NCBI RefSeq assembly: GCF_028737255.1
Contig: NZ_JAQZAN010000005.1
Location: 124,001 to 188,000, forward strand
Direction: 5' to 3'
Origin: Actinomycetospora straminea
GTDB taxonomy: Bacteria; Actinomycetota; Actinomycetes; Mycobacteriales; Pseudonocardiaceae
DNA length: 64,000 nucleotides
The position numbers were made by a program, and so were the translations under genes. The notes under the pieces are model-generated. The model ran no database searches. It had not been told where the DNA came from and saw nothing but the letters and a program-made list of their open reading frames with translations. Position 1 is the stretch's first letter, and each line of letters opens with the position of its first letter. Below, piece after piece: positions 48,560 through 58,120 of this stretch.

Positions 48560-50746
48560 TCAGTAGATGCGGCGGAGCCGGGCGCCCCACGGCCGACCGT
48601 CGGGGTCGAGCACCATCCGGTAGGCGGGGTCGATCAGCCACCGGCGCTGCAGGGTCAGCCGGACCTGCTCGTGGCCGGGGACGTGGCGGCGCAGGCGACC
48701 GGGCGGGCGCGGGCCCTGCGCGCCGTCCGCGTGCCAGGCGTCGAGCGCGGCCGCGCGTGCCCGCACGGTGCGCGCGGCCCGGTCGGGGTCGAGCAGGTCG
48801 GTGTCGTCGGGGAGCTCGAGGTGCTCGCGCATCAGCTCGAGGCGCAGGCGCCGGGCGAGGCCGCGGGCACCGTCGCCCAGACCCGCGGGGTCCGCCGGCG
48901 CGCGTCCGTCGCGCTCCTCGTCGAGGACCGCGGCGACCAGCTCCGAGTCGTGGGTCCAGGAGCGGCTGTTGAAGTTGTTGCTGCCCACGGCCGCCCAGAC
49001 GTCGTCGACGACGCAGACCTTGGCGTGCACGTAGACCGGGCGCTGCTCGTCGTTCTCGACGTCGAGGACCTGCACCCGCGGGCCGCCGGCCTCGTGCACC
49101 ATCGCCAGCGCCTCGCCCTGCCCGAGCACGGCCGGTCCGGGCCGGTCGTCGTGCTCGGGCCGGGGCACGACCGCGATGAGGTGCAGCCGCGGGGCGCGGC
49201 GCAGGGCGGCGGCGAACACCCGGGCGACATCGGCGGACCACAGGTACTGGTCCTCGATGTAGACCAGCCGCTCCGCCCGGCCGAGCGCCTTGATCAGACC
49301 CCGGGCGATGCTGCGCTCGCCGCGGGGCGCGAACGGGTGCGGCGGGCGGCGGCGGGGATAGGTGCGCAGGACCTGGACGGCGCACCGTCCGGCCGGCGCC
49401 GGATCGGGCACCGGCGCGGGGAGCGGCGACCCCCGCCGGGGCAGGCGGTGAACCAGGTCGGGCACGACGTGCCAGGGCAGGCGCGCGAGCGGGGTCGGCT
49501 CCTCCCACCGTTCGCGGAAGACCTCCTCGAGGTCCCGGACCACCGGGCCCTGCAGCTCGACCATGGCGTCGTGGCGAGGGCTGCGGGTGTACTCGTCGGC
49601 GTTCGCGGCCGACTGCGGGTCCCCCCGGTGGACGATGTCGTCGCGGGCGCCGAGGACGAGGTCGATCCCGCCGACGTAGGCGACGTCCTCGTCGGCGCCG
49701 GTGTCGCGGCGGACGACGACGAGCTTCTGGTGGTGGCTGCCCAGCGGCCGGATCCGCTGGTCGAGCAGCACCTCCGCACCGGTCGCGAGGAGGTCCGCGG
49801 CGAGACGACGGTTCTGGGCGACGTGGTAGCCGAAGGCCTCCAGGTGCGAGCGCCACAGGAGCACGGCGAGCCGCGCGCCGCGTCGTGCCGTGCCGGCGAG
49901 CGCGGCGGACACCGTCGGCCCGTCGTCGCCGAGCTCCTGGTCGCCGTCGCCGCGCCAGCCCGCGACCAGGACCAGGTCGCCGGCGCCGGTGCCGGCCAGG
50001 CGGGCGGCGAGGGCGGCGTAGTAGGCGCCGCCGTGCACCCGCAGCCGGACCGCGTTGCCCTCGGTCCAGGCCCGCAGGCGGGTCGCCGGGTTGCCGCGCT
50101 CCTCGGGGGTGAGGAACCAGTCCTCGATCCTCGGCGGGCCGGTCACCCGGCCCAGGCCCAGCACCGCGCGCAGCCGCGGCAGCAGCTCCTCCCCGTTCGG
50201 GGCCTCCACCAGCGGCGGCGCGCCGCCGCCGAGGTCGTCGGGGCGCAGGTGCCGGACGACCCGGTCGACGTCGACCAGCCGGCGCATCGCGATCGCCGCC
50301 ACCCGGCCGGGGTGGTCCCGCGCGAAGCCGGCGAACAGCTCCGGGTCGTGGCCGGCGTCGTCGCCGACGAGGACCCACGACGTGTCCGGGCGCTCCGCGG
50401 CCAGCCGGTCGAGCGCGGCGCGCTTGCGCACCAGCCCCGCGCCGACCAGCCACCCCGAGAACAGGGCCCGGCCGGCCGTCAGGAGCGTGCCCGGCGGGTA
50501 GTGGTCGTGGCGCAGTGCCGCCAGCAGTGGCCGGGACAGCGCCGGGGGCAGGGTGGTCAGGAAGAAGACGTCGGCCGCCCCCTCGTCGGCCACGGTGCGC
50601 AGCAGCCGCTGCATGCCCAGCAGTGACCGGCGGTCGCGCGGGCCCCGGCTCATCAGCACCCGCAGGCGGCCCCACTGCCGGTAGAGGGGCGCGAGCCGCA
50701 GGACGCCGTCGACGTCGTAGACCACGCCGAGCCGCGCTGCCTCCAC
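48560..50746 (-). CDS. App1-like phosphatidate phosphatase fused to phospholipase D
   Basis: The 728-residue protein combines two lipid enzymes. Residues 1-180 are an App1 (DUF2183)-type HAD domain: VVYDVDGVLRLAP with the DxD nucleophile pair, FFLTTLPPALSRPL, WVLVGDDAGHDPELFAGF. After a linker a phospholipase D half has HKD motifs GSHHQKLVVVRRDTG near residue 325 and VYVHAKVCVVDD near 575, each with H, K and D. Together they would hydrolyse phospholipids to phosphatidate and then to diacylglycerol. No signal peptide is visible. GTG at 50746 has a strong GGAGG-like purine run upstream. The fusion is the unusual part. Confidence 0.88.
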   Translation of the reverse strand: MEAARLGVVYDVDGVLRLAPLYRQWGRLRVLMSRGPRDRRSLLGMQRLLRTVADEGAADVFFLTTLPPALSRPLLAALRHDHYPPGTLLTAGRALFSGWLVGAGLVRKRAALDRLAAERPDTSWVLVGDDAGHDPELFAGFARDHPGRVAAIAMRRLVDVDRVVRHLRPDDLGGGAPPLVEAPNGEELLPRLRAVLGLGRVTGPPRIEDWFLTPEERGNPATRLRAWTEGNAVRLRVHGGAYYAALAARLAGTGAGDLVLVAGWRGDGDQELGDDGPTVSAALAGTARRGARLAVLLWRSHLEAFGYHVAQNRRLAADLLATGAEVLLDQRIRPLGSHHQKLVVVRRDTGADEDVAYVGGIDLVLGARDDIVHRGDPQSAANADEYTRSPRHDAMVELQGPVVRDLEEVFRERWEEPTPLARLPWHVVPDLVHRLPRRGSPLPAPVPDPAPAGRCAVQVLRTYPRRRPPHPFAPRGERSIARGLIKALGRAERLVYIEDQYLWSADVARVFAAALRRAPRLHLIAVVPRPEHDDRPGPAVLGQGEALAMVHEAGGPRVQVLDVENDEQRPVYVHAKVCVVDDVWAAVGSNNFNSRSWTHDSELVAAVLDEERDGRAPADPAGLGDGARGLARRLRLELMREHLELPDDTDLLDPDRAARTVRARAAALDAWHADGAQGPRPPGRLRRHVPGHEQVRLTLQRRWLIDPAYRMVLDPDGRPWGARLRRIY

Positions 50747-50808
50747 GGGACCCCCTCCCCGGTCCTCGACCGGATCGCCGGACGGGACCACGCTGGCCCC
50801 GGCCCGAT

Positions 50809-50843
50809 CCGGCGACCTCATCCGTCGCGGATGAGATCGCCGG
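50809..50843 (-). terminator. Hairpin after the DUF805 gene
   Basis: CCGGCGA/TCGCCGG outer arms and CTCATCCG/CGGATGAG inner arms pair over 15 of 16 positions with a TCG loop. It begins ten bases after the DUF805 stop and 63 bases before the phospholipase start, so it separates the two genes on the minus strand. No U-tract. Confidence 0.6.
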
Positions 50844-50852
50844 CGGAGCCGG

Positions 50853-51284
50853 TCAGGACGCCGGCTGCTGCGGGCTCGGCTGCGCGCGACCGACGGCGAC
50901 GTCCTGCTTGGGGTCCGGGCCGAAGCGGTTCGCGCCGCGGGTGCCCTCGATCGCCCAGAAGACGATCAGGACGATCTGCCCGACGATCGGGACGACGTAG
51001 AGGAGTGCCCACCAGCCGGAACGGTCGGTGTCGTGCAGGCGGCGGACGGCCACGGCGATGGCCGGGATCAGCACCGCCAGGCCGTAGAGCCCCTGCAGCA
51101 GGCCGGGCGTGACCACGAGCGTCCCCCCGGCGTCGACGACGGACGCCGTCCCGATCAGCCGGTCGACGAGGCCGAGCACCGCGCTCGCGAGGACGTTGAA
51201 GAGCACGAACATCCAGAACTCGGTGCGCCGGGCGCGCCCACCGAAGTCGGCGTACTGCTTGAGCGCCTTCAGGTACCACTGCAT
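50853..51284 (-). CDS. DUF805 membrane protein
   Basis: The 143-residue protein has the DUF805 pattern: MQWYLKALKQYADFGGRARR at the start with the conserved arginine pair and WMFVLFNVL, three to four helices, the motif AVAVRRLHDTDRSGWW in the third, and a short cytoplasmic tail ending in glutamine and proline. DUF805 proteins are widespread inner membrane proteins of unknown function. ATG at 51284. A hairpin follows the stop. Confidence 0.92.
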   Translation of the reverse strand: MQWYLKALKQYADFGGRARRTEFWMFVLFNVLASAVLGLVDRLIGTASVVDAGGTLVVTPGLLQGLYGLAVLIPAIAVAVRRLHDTDRSGWWALLYVVPIVGQIVLIVFWAIEGTRGANRFGPDPKQDVAVGRAQPSPQQPAS

Positions 51285-51358
51285 GGGACACCTCTCACGG
51301 AGTGTTGCGAGGAACGAGGTCGATCATCGGTCTGGTAGCCCGATCAGAGTATCCTTGA

Positions 51359-52932
51359 TCACACTTCGTGAGAACCCAGGATCGCGGCGCGGTCGGGCTT
51401 GCCCTGCTCGGTGAGCGGGACGTCGGCCACGGCACGACGACCAGCGTCGCGGCGACGTCGCTGCCGTGCTCGGCGGCCACCGCGTCGCGGCACGCCGTCG
51501 CGTCGACGTCGGTGCCGGACCACGGCTGCACCGCGGCCACCCGCCGGTCGCGCGGGAGGTCGGCGACGACGACGGCGTAGCGCACCGCCGGCAGCCCCAT
51601 CAGCGTGTCCTCGATGCCGGTCGGGGTGACCAGCCGACCGTCGACGACCGCGCAGTCCGCGGCGCGCCCCAGGATGTGCAGGTGGCCGTCGGCGCCGAGG
51701 CGGCCGAGGTCCCCGGTGCGGTACCAGCCGTCGACGAAGTGCTCGGCCTGCTCGACGGGGCGGTTGCGGTAGCCGCGGGTCATCGCCGGCGACCGCACCT
51801 CGATCTGCCCGGACGTCGGGTCGAGGGTGCCGTCGTCGCGGCGGAACCGGACCTCGACGCCGGGCAGGATTCGCCCGGCGCTGGTGGCGCGCTCGGGGTC
51901 GTCGGGGTCGTGCTCGGCCGGGCGCAGCGCGCTGACGATGCCCATCTCGCTGGCGCCGTAGGTGTGCTGGATGACCGGTCCGAGCCGCTCGCGGGCGCGG
52001 CGGCGCAGGGCCGGCGGCGCCGACGCCCCGATGTGGGTCAGCGTCCGCAGGCTCGACAGGTCGCGGCGCGCGACGTCGGGGTGGTCCATGAGCGCGACCA
52101 GCTGGGGCTCGACGAGGAACAGGTCGGTGATCCGCTCGGCCTCGATCTGCTCCAGCAGCGCGGCCGGCTCGGAGTCGTCGCGCAGCACCACCACGCCCCC
52201 GCCGATGATCGTCTGCGCGACGAGGATCTGCGTCAGGTACGCCTCCGCGCCCGACGCGAGCTGGCGCCGCTCCGGGCGCGGCGGGGTGGCGACCGCGGCG
52301 GCCCACGCCGCGACGTCGCGCACGCTGGCCTTCGGGATGCCGGTGGTGCCGCCCGACGACAGCACCGTGCCCAGATCCCCCGGCCGCGCGCGCGACACGA
52401 CCGGCTCGGAGGACTGCGCGGCGGCGAGCTCGTCGAGGCGCAGCGGCACGCCCTCGACGGGGCCGACCGCGGCGACCGGCACCGTCGTCTCCGGCAGCCA
52501 GTGCGCGGTCTGCGGGAACACCACGACCAGGGCCGGGTCGATCTGCTCGAGCTGGCGCGCCCGCCGGTCGGCCCCGGGCGGCGCCGACAGGTACACCGCA
52601 CCCGCGTCGATCAGGTGCGTCGCGTAGCGCACCTCGAGCGCCGCGGAACGGTTCGGTGCGTACTGGGCCACGAGGTCGCCCGGCCGAATCCCCAGCCCGT
52701 CGAGAGCCCGCGCACACCGGTGGATCGCGGCCAGCAGCTCCGCGCCCGTGGTCTCCCCGTCGGGGTGACGCAGCACCACCCGCTCCCCCGCCCCCGCCAG
52801 CGCGGCCACGATCTGCTCGACCGACGGGTGCACCCGGGGAGGGGTCCGACGCATCCGTCGCCACCCCCGGGGATCCCAATCGGCGTACGGCGGCCCGGCG
52901 GTCGACCGCTGGGGCGGGATGTGATGGGTCAC
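51359..52932 (-). pseudogene. Acyl/aryl-CoA ligase with a one-base frameshift near the C-terminus
   Basis: From GTG 52932 the frame encodes an adenylate-forming enzyme: SSGGTTGIPKASV (P-loop-like), YGASEMGIV (A5), GQIEVRSPAMTRGY and WYRTGDLGRLGADGHLHILGR (A7/A8). At about 51427-51432 the frame is lost: the expected ADVPLTEQGKPDRAAILGSHEV, holding the catalytic lysine of the C-terminal subdomain, continues in another frame to the stop at 51359. A missing base in the stretch CCGTGG explains this. With the shift the product loses Lys and gains 48 foreign residues. It could be a sequencing error or a recent null allele. It is the third gene of a TetR-hydroxylase operon, joined by GTGA to TetR. 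Confidence 0.75.
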
Positions 52933-53486
52933 GACGGGTCCTTCCCGGAGAGTCGGTCGACGAAGGTGTGGAGCAGCTGCTCGGCGCGGCCGGTGACGTC
53001 CTCGCCGCGGGCGAGGGCGAGCACCGCGATGCCGGTGGAGGTGGCCTGCAGGAGGGCGACCGCCGCGGGGTCGGCCCGGACGCCGGCGGCGGTGAGCAGC
53101 GCGGCGCCGACCGGACCGATGCCGGCGGCGAGGGCGCCGAACGCCTCGCGGACCGCCGCGTTCTGGTCGGCGGCCTGGGTGAGGGCGAGCAGGACCCGGG
53201 TGTGCTCGGGCGCCGCGAGCACCCGGGCGAGGGCGGCGATCTGCTCCTCGGGTCCGTCGGCACCCTCGACCGCCTCGCGCAGCAGCGCGACGCGACGGCG
53301 CACCGCCTCCTCGGCCACGGCCACGAGGAGGTCGTCGCGGGTCGGGTAGTAGTAGGTGAGGTGGCTCTGGCGCAGCCCCGCCTGCGCCGCGACCCGCGGC
53401 TGGGTGAAGCCCGCCGGCCCCGTCTCCCCGATCACCGCGAGGGCGGCCTCGACGATGGCGCGCCGTCTGTCGGGCCTGTCGGGCAT
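52929..53486 (-). CDS. TetR-family transcriptional regulator
   Basis: The 185-residue protein has an N-terminal HTH: RRRAIVEAALAVIGETGPAGFTQPRVAAQAGLRQSHLTYYYPTRDDLL spans helices 1-4, with recognition helix SHLTYYYP. The C-terminal ligand pocket is unrelated to known TetR members. It is in the middle of an operon, between an aromatic hydroxylase and an acyl-CoA ligase, so it probably senses the hydroxylase substrate or a CoA product. The likely operator is at 55054-55061. ATG at 53486. Confidence 0.88.
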   Translation of the reverse strand: MPDRPDRRRAIVEAALAVIGETGPAGFTQPRVAAQAGLRQSHLTYYYPTRDDLLVAVAEEAVRRRVALLREAVEGADGPEEQIAALARVLAAPEHTRVLLALTQAADQNAAVREAFGALAAGIGPVGAALLTAAGVRADPAAVALLQATSTGIAVLALARGEDVTGRAEQLLHTFVDRLSGKDPS

Positions 53487-53494
53487 CGCCGGTC

Positions 53495-55033
53495 CTACGC
53501 GACGGCGGGGACGGCGACCCCGAGGGTGTCGGCGAGGTAGCGGCGCAGGACGTGGGGGTCGGTGGTGTCGGCCACCAGGCCGACATAGCCGTCGGGGCGG
53601 ACGAGCACCATCCCGTCCCGGTTGCCGTACGCGCGTGCGAGCGCGCCCTCGGGATCGAGGACGTCGCGGCCGATCGCCACGACCGTGCCGAGGTCCCCGA
53701 GGGTCGTGGCCAGGGCGCCCGGCCCACCGTGGACGAGCAGCAGAAAGCCGGGGGTGGCCTGCAGCTCCTCGATCGTCACGGGCGTGCCGTCGGGCCGCTG
53801 CAGGCCGTCGGGGTCCGGGGCGTGGTCACCGGCGCGCACGTCGCCGTGGTGGCGCCCGTGCCGCACCGACAGGGCGCTGTCCCGATAGCCGATGGTCAGT
53901 TCGGCCATCTGCGTGGCGGCGGCGTCGCTCACGCGCCGGACGTGGCCGACGAGGAACAGGGCGACGTCCCGGATGGTGCCGGCCGGACCGGAGGCGGTGC
54001 CGACGTCGGTGAGCAGCGTGGTCTTCCGGACGACCGCGGCCCCGACCGGGTGCCGCTCGTCGTGGTAGCTGTCGAGCAGCCGGGCGTCGGCCCGGCCGTG
54101 GACGACCAGGGCGAGCTTCCACGCGAGGTTGGCGGCGTCCTGCATGCCGGTGTTCATGCCCTGGGCGCCGGCCGGGCTGTGGATGTGTGCCGCGTCGCCG
54201 GCCAGCAGGACCCGCCCGTGGCGGTACTGCGGGACCTGGGCGTGGTGGACCTCGAAGTACGCCAGCCACCGGGGGTCGCGGACGCGGAGCCGCCCGCCCA
54301 TCCGCGCGTCGGCGAGGGACTGGATCTCCGCGAGGGTCGGGGCGTCGGCGGTGGGCTCCTCGACGAGGAACATGACGCGCGCCCGGTCCCCGGCGAGCGG
54401 GAAGTGGATCCCCATCCCCTCGGGGTGGGTGAACATCCAGATGGTGTCGCGGGTCAGCGACGTGTCGACGTCGACGTCGGCCATGGCGAAGTGCTGGCCG
54501 TGGAAGGCGCCCTCCAGGTGCGTGCCGAGCAGGTGCCGCGTCGTGCTGTGGCCACCGTCGGCGCCGACCACCCAGCCGACCTGCTCGGTGCGCTCCCCCT
54601 CGGGTCCCGCCAGGGTGACCGTGACGCCCTCGCCGTCCTGCGCGAGCGCCGTGAGCCGGGTGCCGCGCTCGACGGCCACGCCGAGCTCGGCCGCCCGGTC
54701 GGCCAGGACCGCCTCGGTGTCGGGCTGCGGAATGTCCAGCACGTACGGGTGCCGGCTCGCGATGTCGCCCACGGGGATCCGCGCGCGGGTGTCGCCGCTG
54801 CGGCCGTCGGTCATGGCGAGGACGCCGATCCGGCGGCCCCGGGCCTCGAGCGCGGGCAGGACGCCGAGCGCCGCGAGCATCTCCAGGCTCCGCGCGTGCA
54901 CGCCGACCGCGCGGGACTCGGTCGTCGGGGTCGCCAGCGCGTCGACCACCCGCACCGTGATGCCGAGACGCGCCAGCTGGCACGCCGCCGTCAGCCCGAC
55001 CGGGCCGGCCCCGACCACGAGCACACCGTCCAT
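53495..55033 (-). CDS. FAD-dependent aromatic hydroxylase (MhpA/PgaE-like)
   Basis: The 512-residue protein is a class A flavoprotein hydroxylase with GAGPVGLTAACQLARLG at residues 8-24, the DG motif VVGADGGHSTTRHLLG and the GD motif VLLAGDAAHIHSPAGAQGMNTGMQDAANLAWKL near 285. The C-terminal thioredoxin-like domain (TPGFLLLVHGGPG, VVAIGRDVLDPEG, VLVRPDGYVGL) is as in MhpA and polyketide hydroxylases. It is the first gene of an operon with TetR and a CoA ligase, suggesting ring hydroxylation followed by CoA activation of an aromatic acid. The substrate is not deducible. Confidence 0.9.
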   Translation of the reverse strand: MDGVLVVGAGPVGLTAACQLARLGITVRVVDALATPTTESRAVGVHARSLEMLAALGVLPALEARGRRIGVLAMTDGRSGDTRARIPVGDIASRHPYVLDIPQPDTEAVLADRAAELGVAVERGTRLTALAQDGEGVTVTLAGPEGERTEQVGWVVGADGGHSTTRHLLGTHLEGAFHGQHFAMADVDVDTSLTRDTIWMFTHPEGMGIHFPLAGDRARVMFLVEEPTADAPTLAEIQSLADARMGGRLRVRDPRWLAYFEVHHAQVPQYRHGRVLLAGDAAHIHSPAGAQGMNTGMQDAANLAWKLALVVHGRADARLLDSYHDERHPVGAAVVRKTTLLTDVGTASGPAGTIRDVALFLVGHVRRVSDAAATQMAELTIGYRDSALSVRHGRHHGDVRAGDHAPDPDGLQRPDGTPVTIEELQATPGFLLLVHGGPGALATTLGDLGTVVAIGRDVLDPEGALARAYGNRDGMVLVRPDGYVGLVADTTDPHVLRRYLADTLGVAVPAVA

Positions 55034-55053
55034 GACCCCACGCCCCTCTGACT

Positions 55054-55061
55054 GGTAGACC
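55054..55061. promoter_or_regulatory. Candidate TetR operator upstream of the hydroxylase
   Basis: GGTAGACC (half-sites GGT and ACC) lies within CTGGTAGACCAA, an imperfect dyad 21 bases before ATG 55033. On the minus strand it reads TTGGTCTACCAG. Position fits autoregulation by the TetR gene in the operon. The 225 bases up to the SulP gene hold no other gene. Confidence 0.35.
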
Positions 55062-55258
55062 AACCAAGCACAGTGCCCGGTGGCGCCGAGGTCAAGGACT
55101 ACTTCGGGGTGTCAGCGGGTGGACACCGTCCGGAGCCGACGGACCGCTCGGCTCGACGCGCGGCCGGGGACGGACGCGGAGGTGCGCGCGTCGTGCTCGC
55201 CCCACGGGCTCCCGCCCTGGCTCGATGAGGCCCGGGCAGGCGCGACGACGCCCGGCCG

Positions 55259-57001
55259 TCACGGCGGCTCCGGTGAAGGACCCCATTCGGCCCCGGTCTC
55301 CCGTCGGAACGCGTCGATCGCTGCGTCCACGGTCGGGAAGAGGTGCGTCGGGTCGATGGTGCGCGTGAGGCCGTAGCGGTCGATCTTGCGCCGGACGGGG
55401 TCTTTCATCTCGGCGAAGATGAGGTGCACGTGACGTGCGTTCAGGGCCAGGTCGAGCTCGAGCAGCATGTCCGCCGCGGTGGTGTCGACATCGGTGATCG
55501 GCTCGGCAGCGACCACGATCCACCGTGGCACCGGAGCCGTGGCGGCGCATTGTTCCAGCCGGTCACGGAAGGTCCGTGCGTTCGCGAAGAACAACGGCGC
55601 GTCGAAGCGCACCACGACGCAGCCCGGCAGCAGCTCGGCCTCGGGGTGGAAGCGCACATCGTGGTACCCCGGAAGATCGGGGACCCGCCCCAGCACGGCC
55701 TGGTAGGGCCACCAGGCTCGGCGGAAGACGTTCATGACCGACAGACCGACGGCCACCGCGATCCCGGCGAGCACACCGAGGACGACGACGCCGAAGAACG
55801 CGGTCATCGACAGGGCGAACTCCGTGCGGCGGACCCGGAACAGCCGCACCGTGGCCGGCAGGTCCGCCAGCGAGATCGACGCGGCGATCACCACTGCGGC
55901 CAAGGTCGGCTGCGGCAGGTTGCGCAGCAGGGCGGGGCCCACGAGCAGTATCAGGGTGATCGCCAGGGCGCCGACCAGGCCAGTGACCTGTGTCCGCGCG
56001 CCGGCCTGTTGCGCCACGGCGGTCCGCGAGCCGCTCGTGCTCACCGGGAACCCCTGGAAGAAGCCTGCGGCGATGTTGGCCACGCCGACCCCGACCATCT
56101 CGCGATTGCCGTCGACGGTCCGGCCGGCGCGGGCCGCGAAGGCCGAGGCCGTGGCGATCGTGTCGGCCAGCGACACCACCGCGATGCCGGCCGCTCCTCC
56201 CGCCAGGGCCAGCAGGTCCGACACCGACACCTGCGGCAGCGTCAGCGGCGGGAACCCCTGCGGGAGCACCCCGATCAGCTCGACCCCGCGCTCACCCAGC
56301 CCGAACCCCACCGAAGCGGCGATCGAGAGCACCACGACCACCAGGACCGCCGGGGCTCGAGGCATGGCCCGGTGCAGCACGAGGATCAGGACCAGACCCG
56401 CCCCACCGACCCCGAGCGCAGCCGGTACCAGGGCGCCGTCCAGCACACCCCCGACGAAACCCACGACCTCGCCGCCGATCCCGCCGGCGTCGACCGAGAA
56501 CCCGCAGAGCTTCGGGAGCTGTCCGACGAGGATCGTCAGGGCGAGCCCGTTCATGTAGCCGATCATCGTCGGCTTCGAGATCAGGTCCGCGACGAATCCG
56601 AGGCGGCCGAGCCCGGCGATCGCCATGATCGCACCGGTCAAGAGCGCGAGCGCCGAGGCCAGCGCGACCGCGCGCTGGGCGTCTCCCCCGGCGACGACCA
56701 GGGGGAGGATCGTGGCCGCGATCATCGGCCCGAGCGAGGAGTCCGGGCCGAGCACGAGGACCCGCGACGGACCGAACACCGCGTACGCGAGCAGGGAGAG
56801 GATCGAGGTGTACAGGCCCGTGATCGCCGGCAGCCCGGCCAGCTGGGCGTAGGCCATGCCCTGCGGCACGAGCAGCGCGGTCAGGACCAGGCCGGCCACC
56901 ACGTCCTTCGACAGCCAGGCCGCCTCGTACGTCCGCAGCATCGTGAGCCCGGGTATCCGCGAGACGATGCGGCTGCTGCCGGCCTGCCCGCGCTCGCTCA
57001 C
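55259..57001 (-). CDS. SulP-family anion transporter with STAS domain
   Basis: The 580-residue protein has 10-12 helices with the SulP signature in VVAGLVLTALLVPQGMAYAQLAGLP near residue 30, followed by GLYTSILSLLAYAVFGPSRVLVLGPDSSLGPMIAAT-like stretches, described here in parts. The C-terminal STAS domain (about 455-560) has CVVVRFDAPLFFANARTF and ITDVDTTAADML. SulP proteins import sulfate, bicarbonate or other anions. GTG at 57001 was chosen as the last start before the first transmembrane region. The next gene in the same direction lies 77 bases upstream. Confidence 0.93.
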   Translation of the reverse strand: MSERGQAGSSRIVSRIPGLTMLRTYEAAWLSKDVVAGLVLTALLVPQGMAYAQLAGLPAITGLYTSILSLLAYAVFGPSRVLVLGPDSSLGPMIAATILPLVVAGGDAQRAVALASALALLTGAIMAIAGLGRLGFVADLISKPTMIGYMNGLALTILVGQLPKLCGFSVDAGGIGGEVVGFVGGVLDGALVPAALGVGGAGLVLILVLHRAMPRAPAVLVVVVLSIAASVGFGLGERGVELIGVLPQGFPPLTLPQVSVSDLLALAGGAAGIAVVSLADTIATASAFAARAGRTVDGNREMVGVGVANIAAGFFQGFPVSTSGSRTAVAQQAGARTQVTGLVGALAITLILLVGPALLRNLPQPTLAAVVIAASISLADLPATVRLFRVRRTEFALSMTAFFGVVVLGVLAGIAVAVGLSVMNVFRRAWWPYQAVLGRVPDLPGYHDVRFHPEAELLPGCVVVRFDAPLFFANARTFRDRLEQCAATAPVPRWIVVAAEPITDVDTTAADMLLELDLALNARHVHLIFAEMKDPVRRKIDRYGLTRTIDPTHLFPTVDAAIDAFRRETGAEWGPSPEPP

Positions 57002-57078
57002 ACTGAAGGCTCCCCCCGCCTGGCTCCGAGACCGACGGTCCCGAGGACGGCCCGTCTGCCGTGCGGCCACGGCGTCAC

Positions 57079-57792
57079 TCAGCCATCGACCGCCCTGGAC
57101 CGAACCGTGTCACCGGAGCCGACACGCTCCGCGTCTCCGTGCGTCATCAGCATGACAGCGAGAACGACCATCCACAGCAGCCACGATGCGATGCTCAGCC
57201 GCTCGAAGAGGCCCATCCAGGGTGTGGGCCCTCCGGTCGAGACGGTGCGTGCCTGCACGCCCGTCAGGGCACCGAACACCACGAACGCCACGGCGCTGAC
57301 GGTCGCGTAGAGCCGAAAGCGCCACCCGAACGCCGCGGCCGAGAACCCGATCTGCGACACGATGAAGACCAGCGTCACGACGGTCATCACGATGTGCCCG
57401 ACGTCGTTGACGGTCGCTGGGGCGCCCGGCGCCATGTCCGCCCGGGACGTCATCGGGAACGCCAGCCACAGCAGCCCGACGATCGCGTGCGCGATGAGCA
57501 GGTCACCGGTCACTCGCAGCGCCCGTCGTCCGCCGGCCGCCCGCCGCACGCCGACCCCGAACGCGGTCAACAGCAGCGGCCAGATCGGAAAGACGGCGGT
57601 GAGGAAGGACGTCGCGGGCGAACCCGTTGCGGAGAGCTCGCTGACGGCCTGCGACACCGGGTCGTAGCCCTCGTACAGGCCGGCCGCGACGACGTCGTTG
57701 ACGACGACGTACGCCACGGCATAGGCGACCCCGCAGGCGAGCAGGATCGGCGTGAGCGAAGTGTTGGTCGGTGGTCTGATCCTCGTGGACAT
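57079..57792 (-). CDS. DUF998 membrane protein
   Basis: The 237-residue protein has about six hydrophobic helices and the DUF998 start: ILLACGVAYAVAYVVVNDVVAAG, then YDPVSQAVSELSATGSPA with the conserved SELSA motif after the first helix. Later helices include PIWPLLLTAFGVGVRRAAG and VMTVVTLVFIVSQIGFSAAAFG. Family of unknown function. ATG at 57792. It is in the same direction as SulP, 77 bases away, perhaps in one transcript. Confidence 0.85.
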   Translation of the reverse strand: MSTRIRPPTNTSLTPILLACGVAYAVAYVVVNDVVAAGLYEGYDPVSQAVSELSATGSPATSFLTAVFPIWPLLLTAFGVGVRRAAGGRRALRVTGDLLIAHAIVGLLWLAFPMTSRADMAPGAPATVNDVGHIVMTVVTLVFIVSQIGFSAAAFGWRFRLYATVSAVAFVVFGALTGVQARTVSTGGPTPWMGLFERLSIASWLLWMVVLAVMLMTHGDAERVGSGDTVRSRAVDG

Positions 57793-58120
57793 CGACGCTC
57801 CTCGGGTGCGACTCGCGCCGTGCACCGTTCCGTGCTCTCCAGCGCGGAGGGAGGGCCGAACGACACCTGCGCGGCAGCGAAGTGCCCCCGCCGCCGACCG
57901 CACGGGATCACCACGACCGGCAACGGTCACGCCCGCCGACTGCCGCTCGTCCGAGCTCGCAGCATTCTCGAGCGGCGCTGACGACGGGTCGGGCCACCCG
58001 AGTTGGGGCCCCGCGGGACTTGGTCGCCGCCGCACCGCCGCTCAGCGATCCTGAGGATCGGCTGGGCTCACTCGTGCGAGCTGCCCGATCCGTGGACGTG
58101 GCTGGGGCGCGACGAGTTGC
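57793..58120. other. 328-bp region without a gene
   Basis: This gap between DUF998 and the diacylglycerol kinase, both on the minus strand, shows no believable ORF by codon use. It contains a perfect hairpin CGATCC-TGA-GGATCG at 58046-58060, 61 bases after the kinase stop, which could be a terminator. The remaining sequence should hold the DUF998 promoter, but no convincing -10 was found. Confidence 0.6.
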
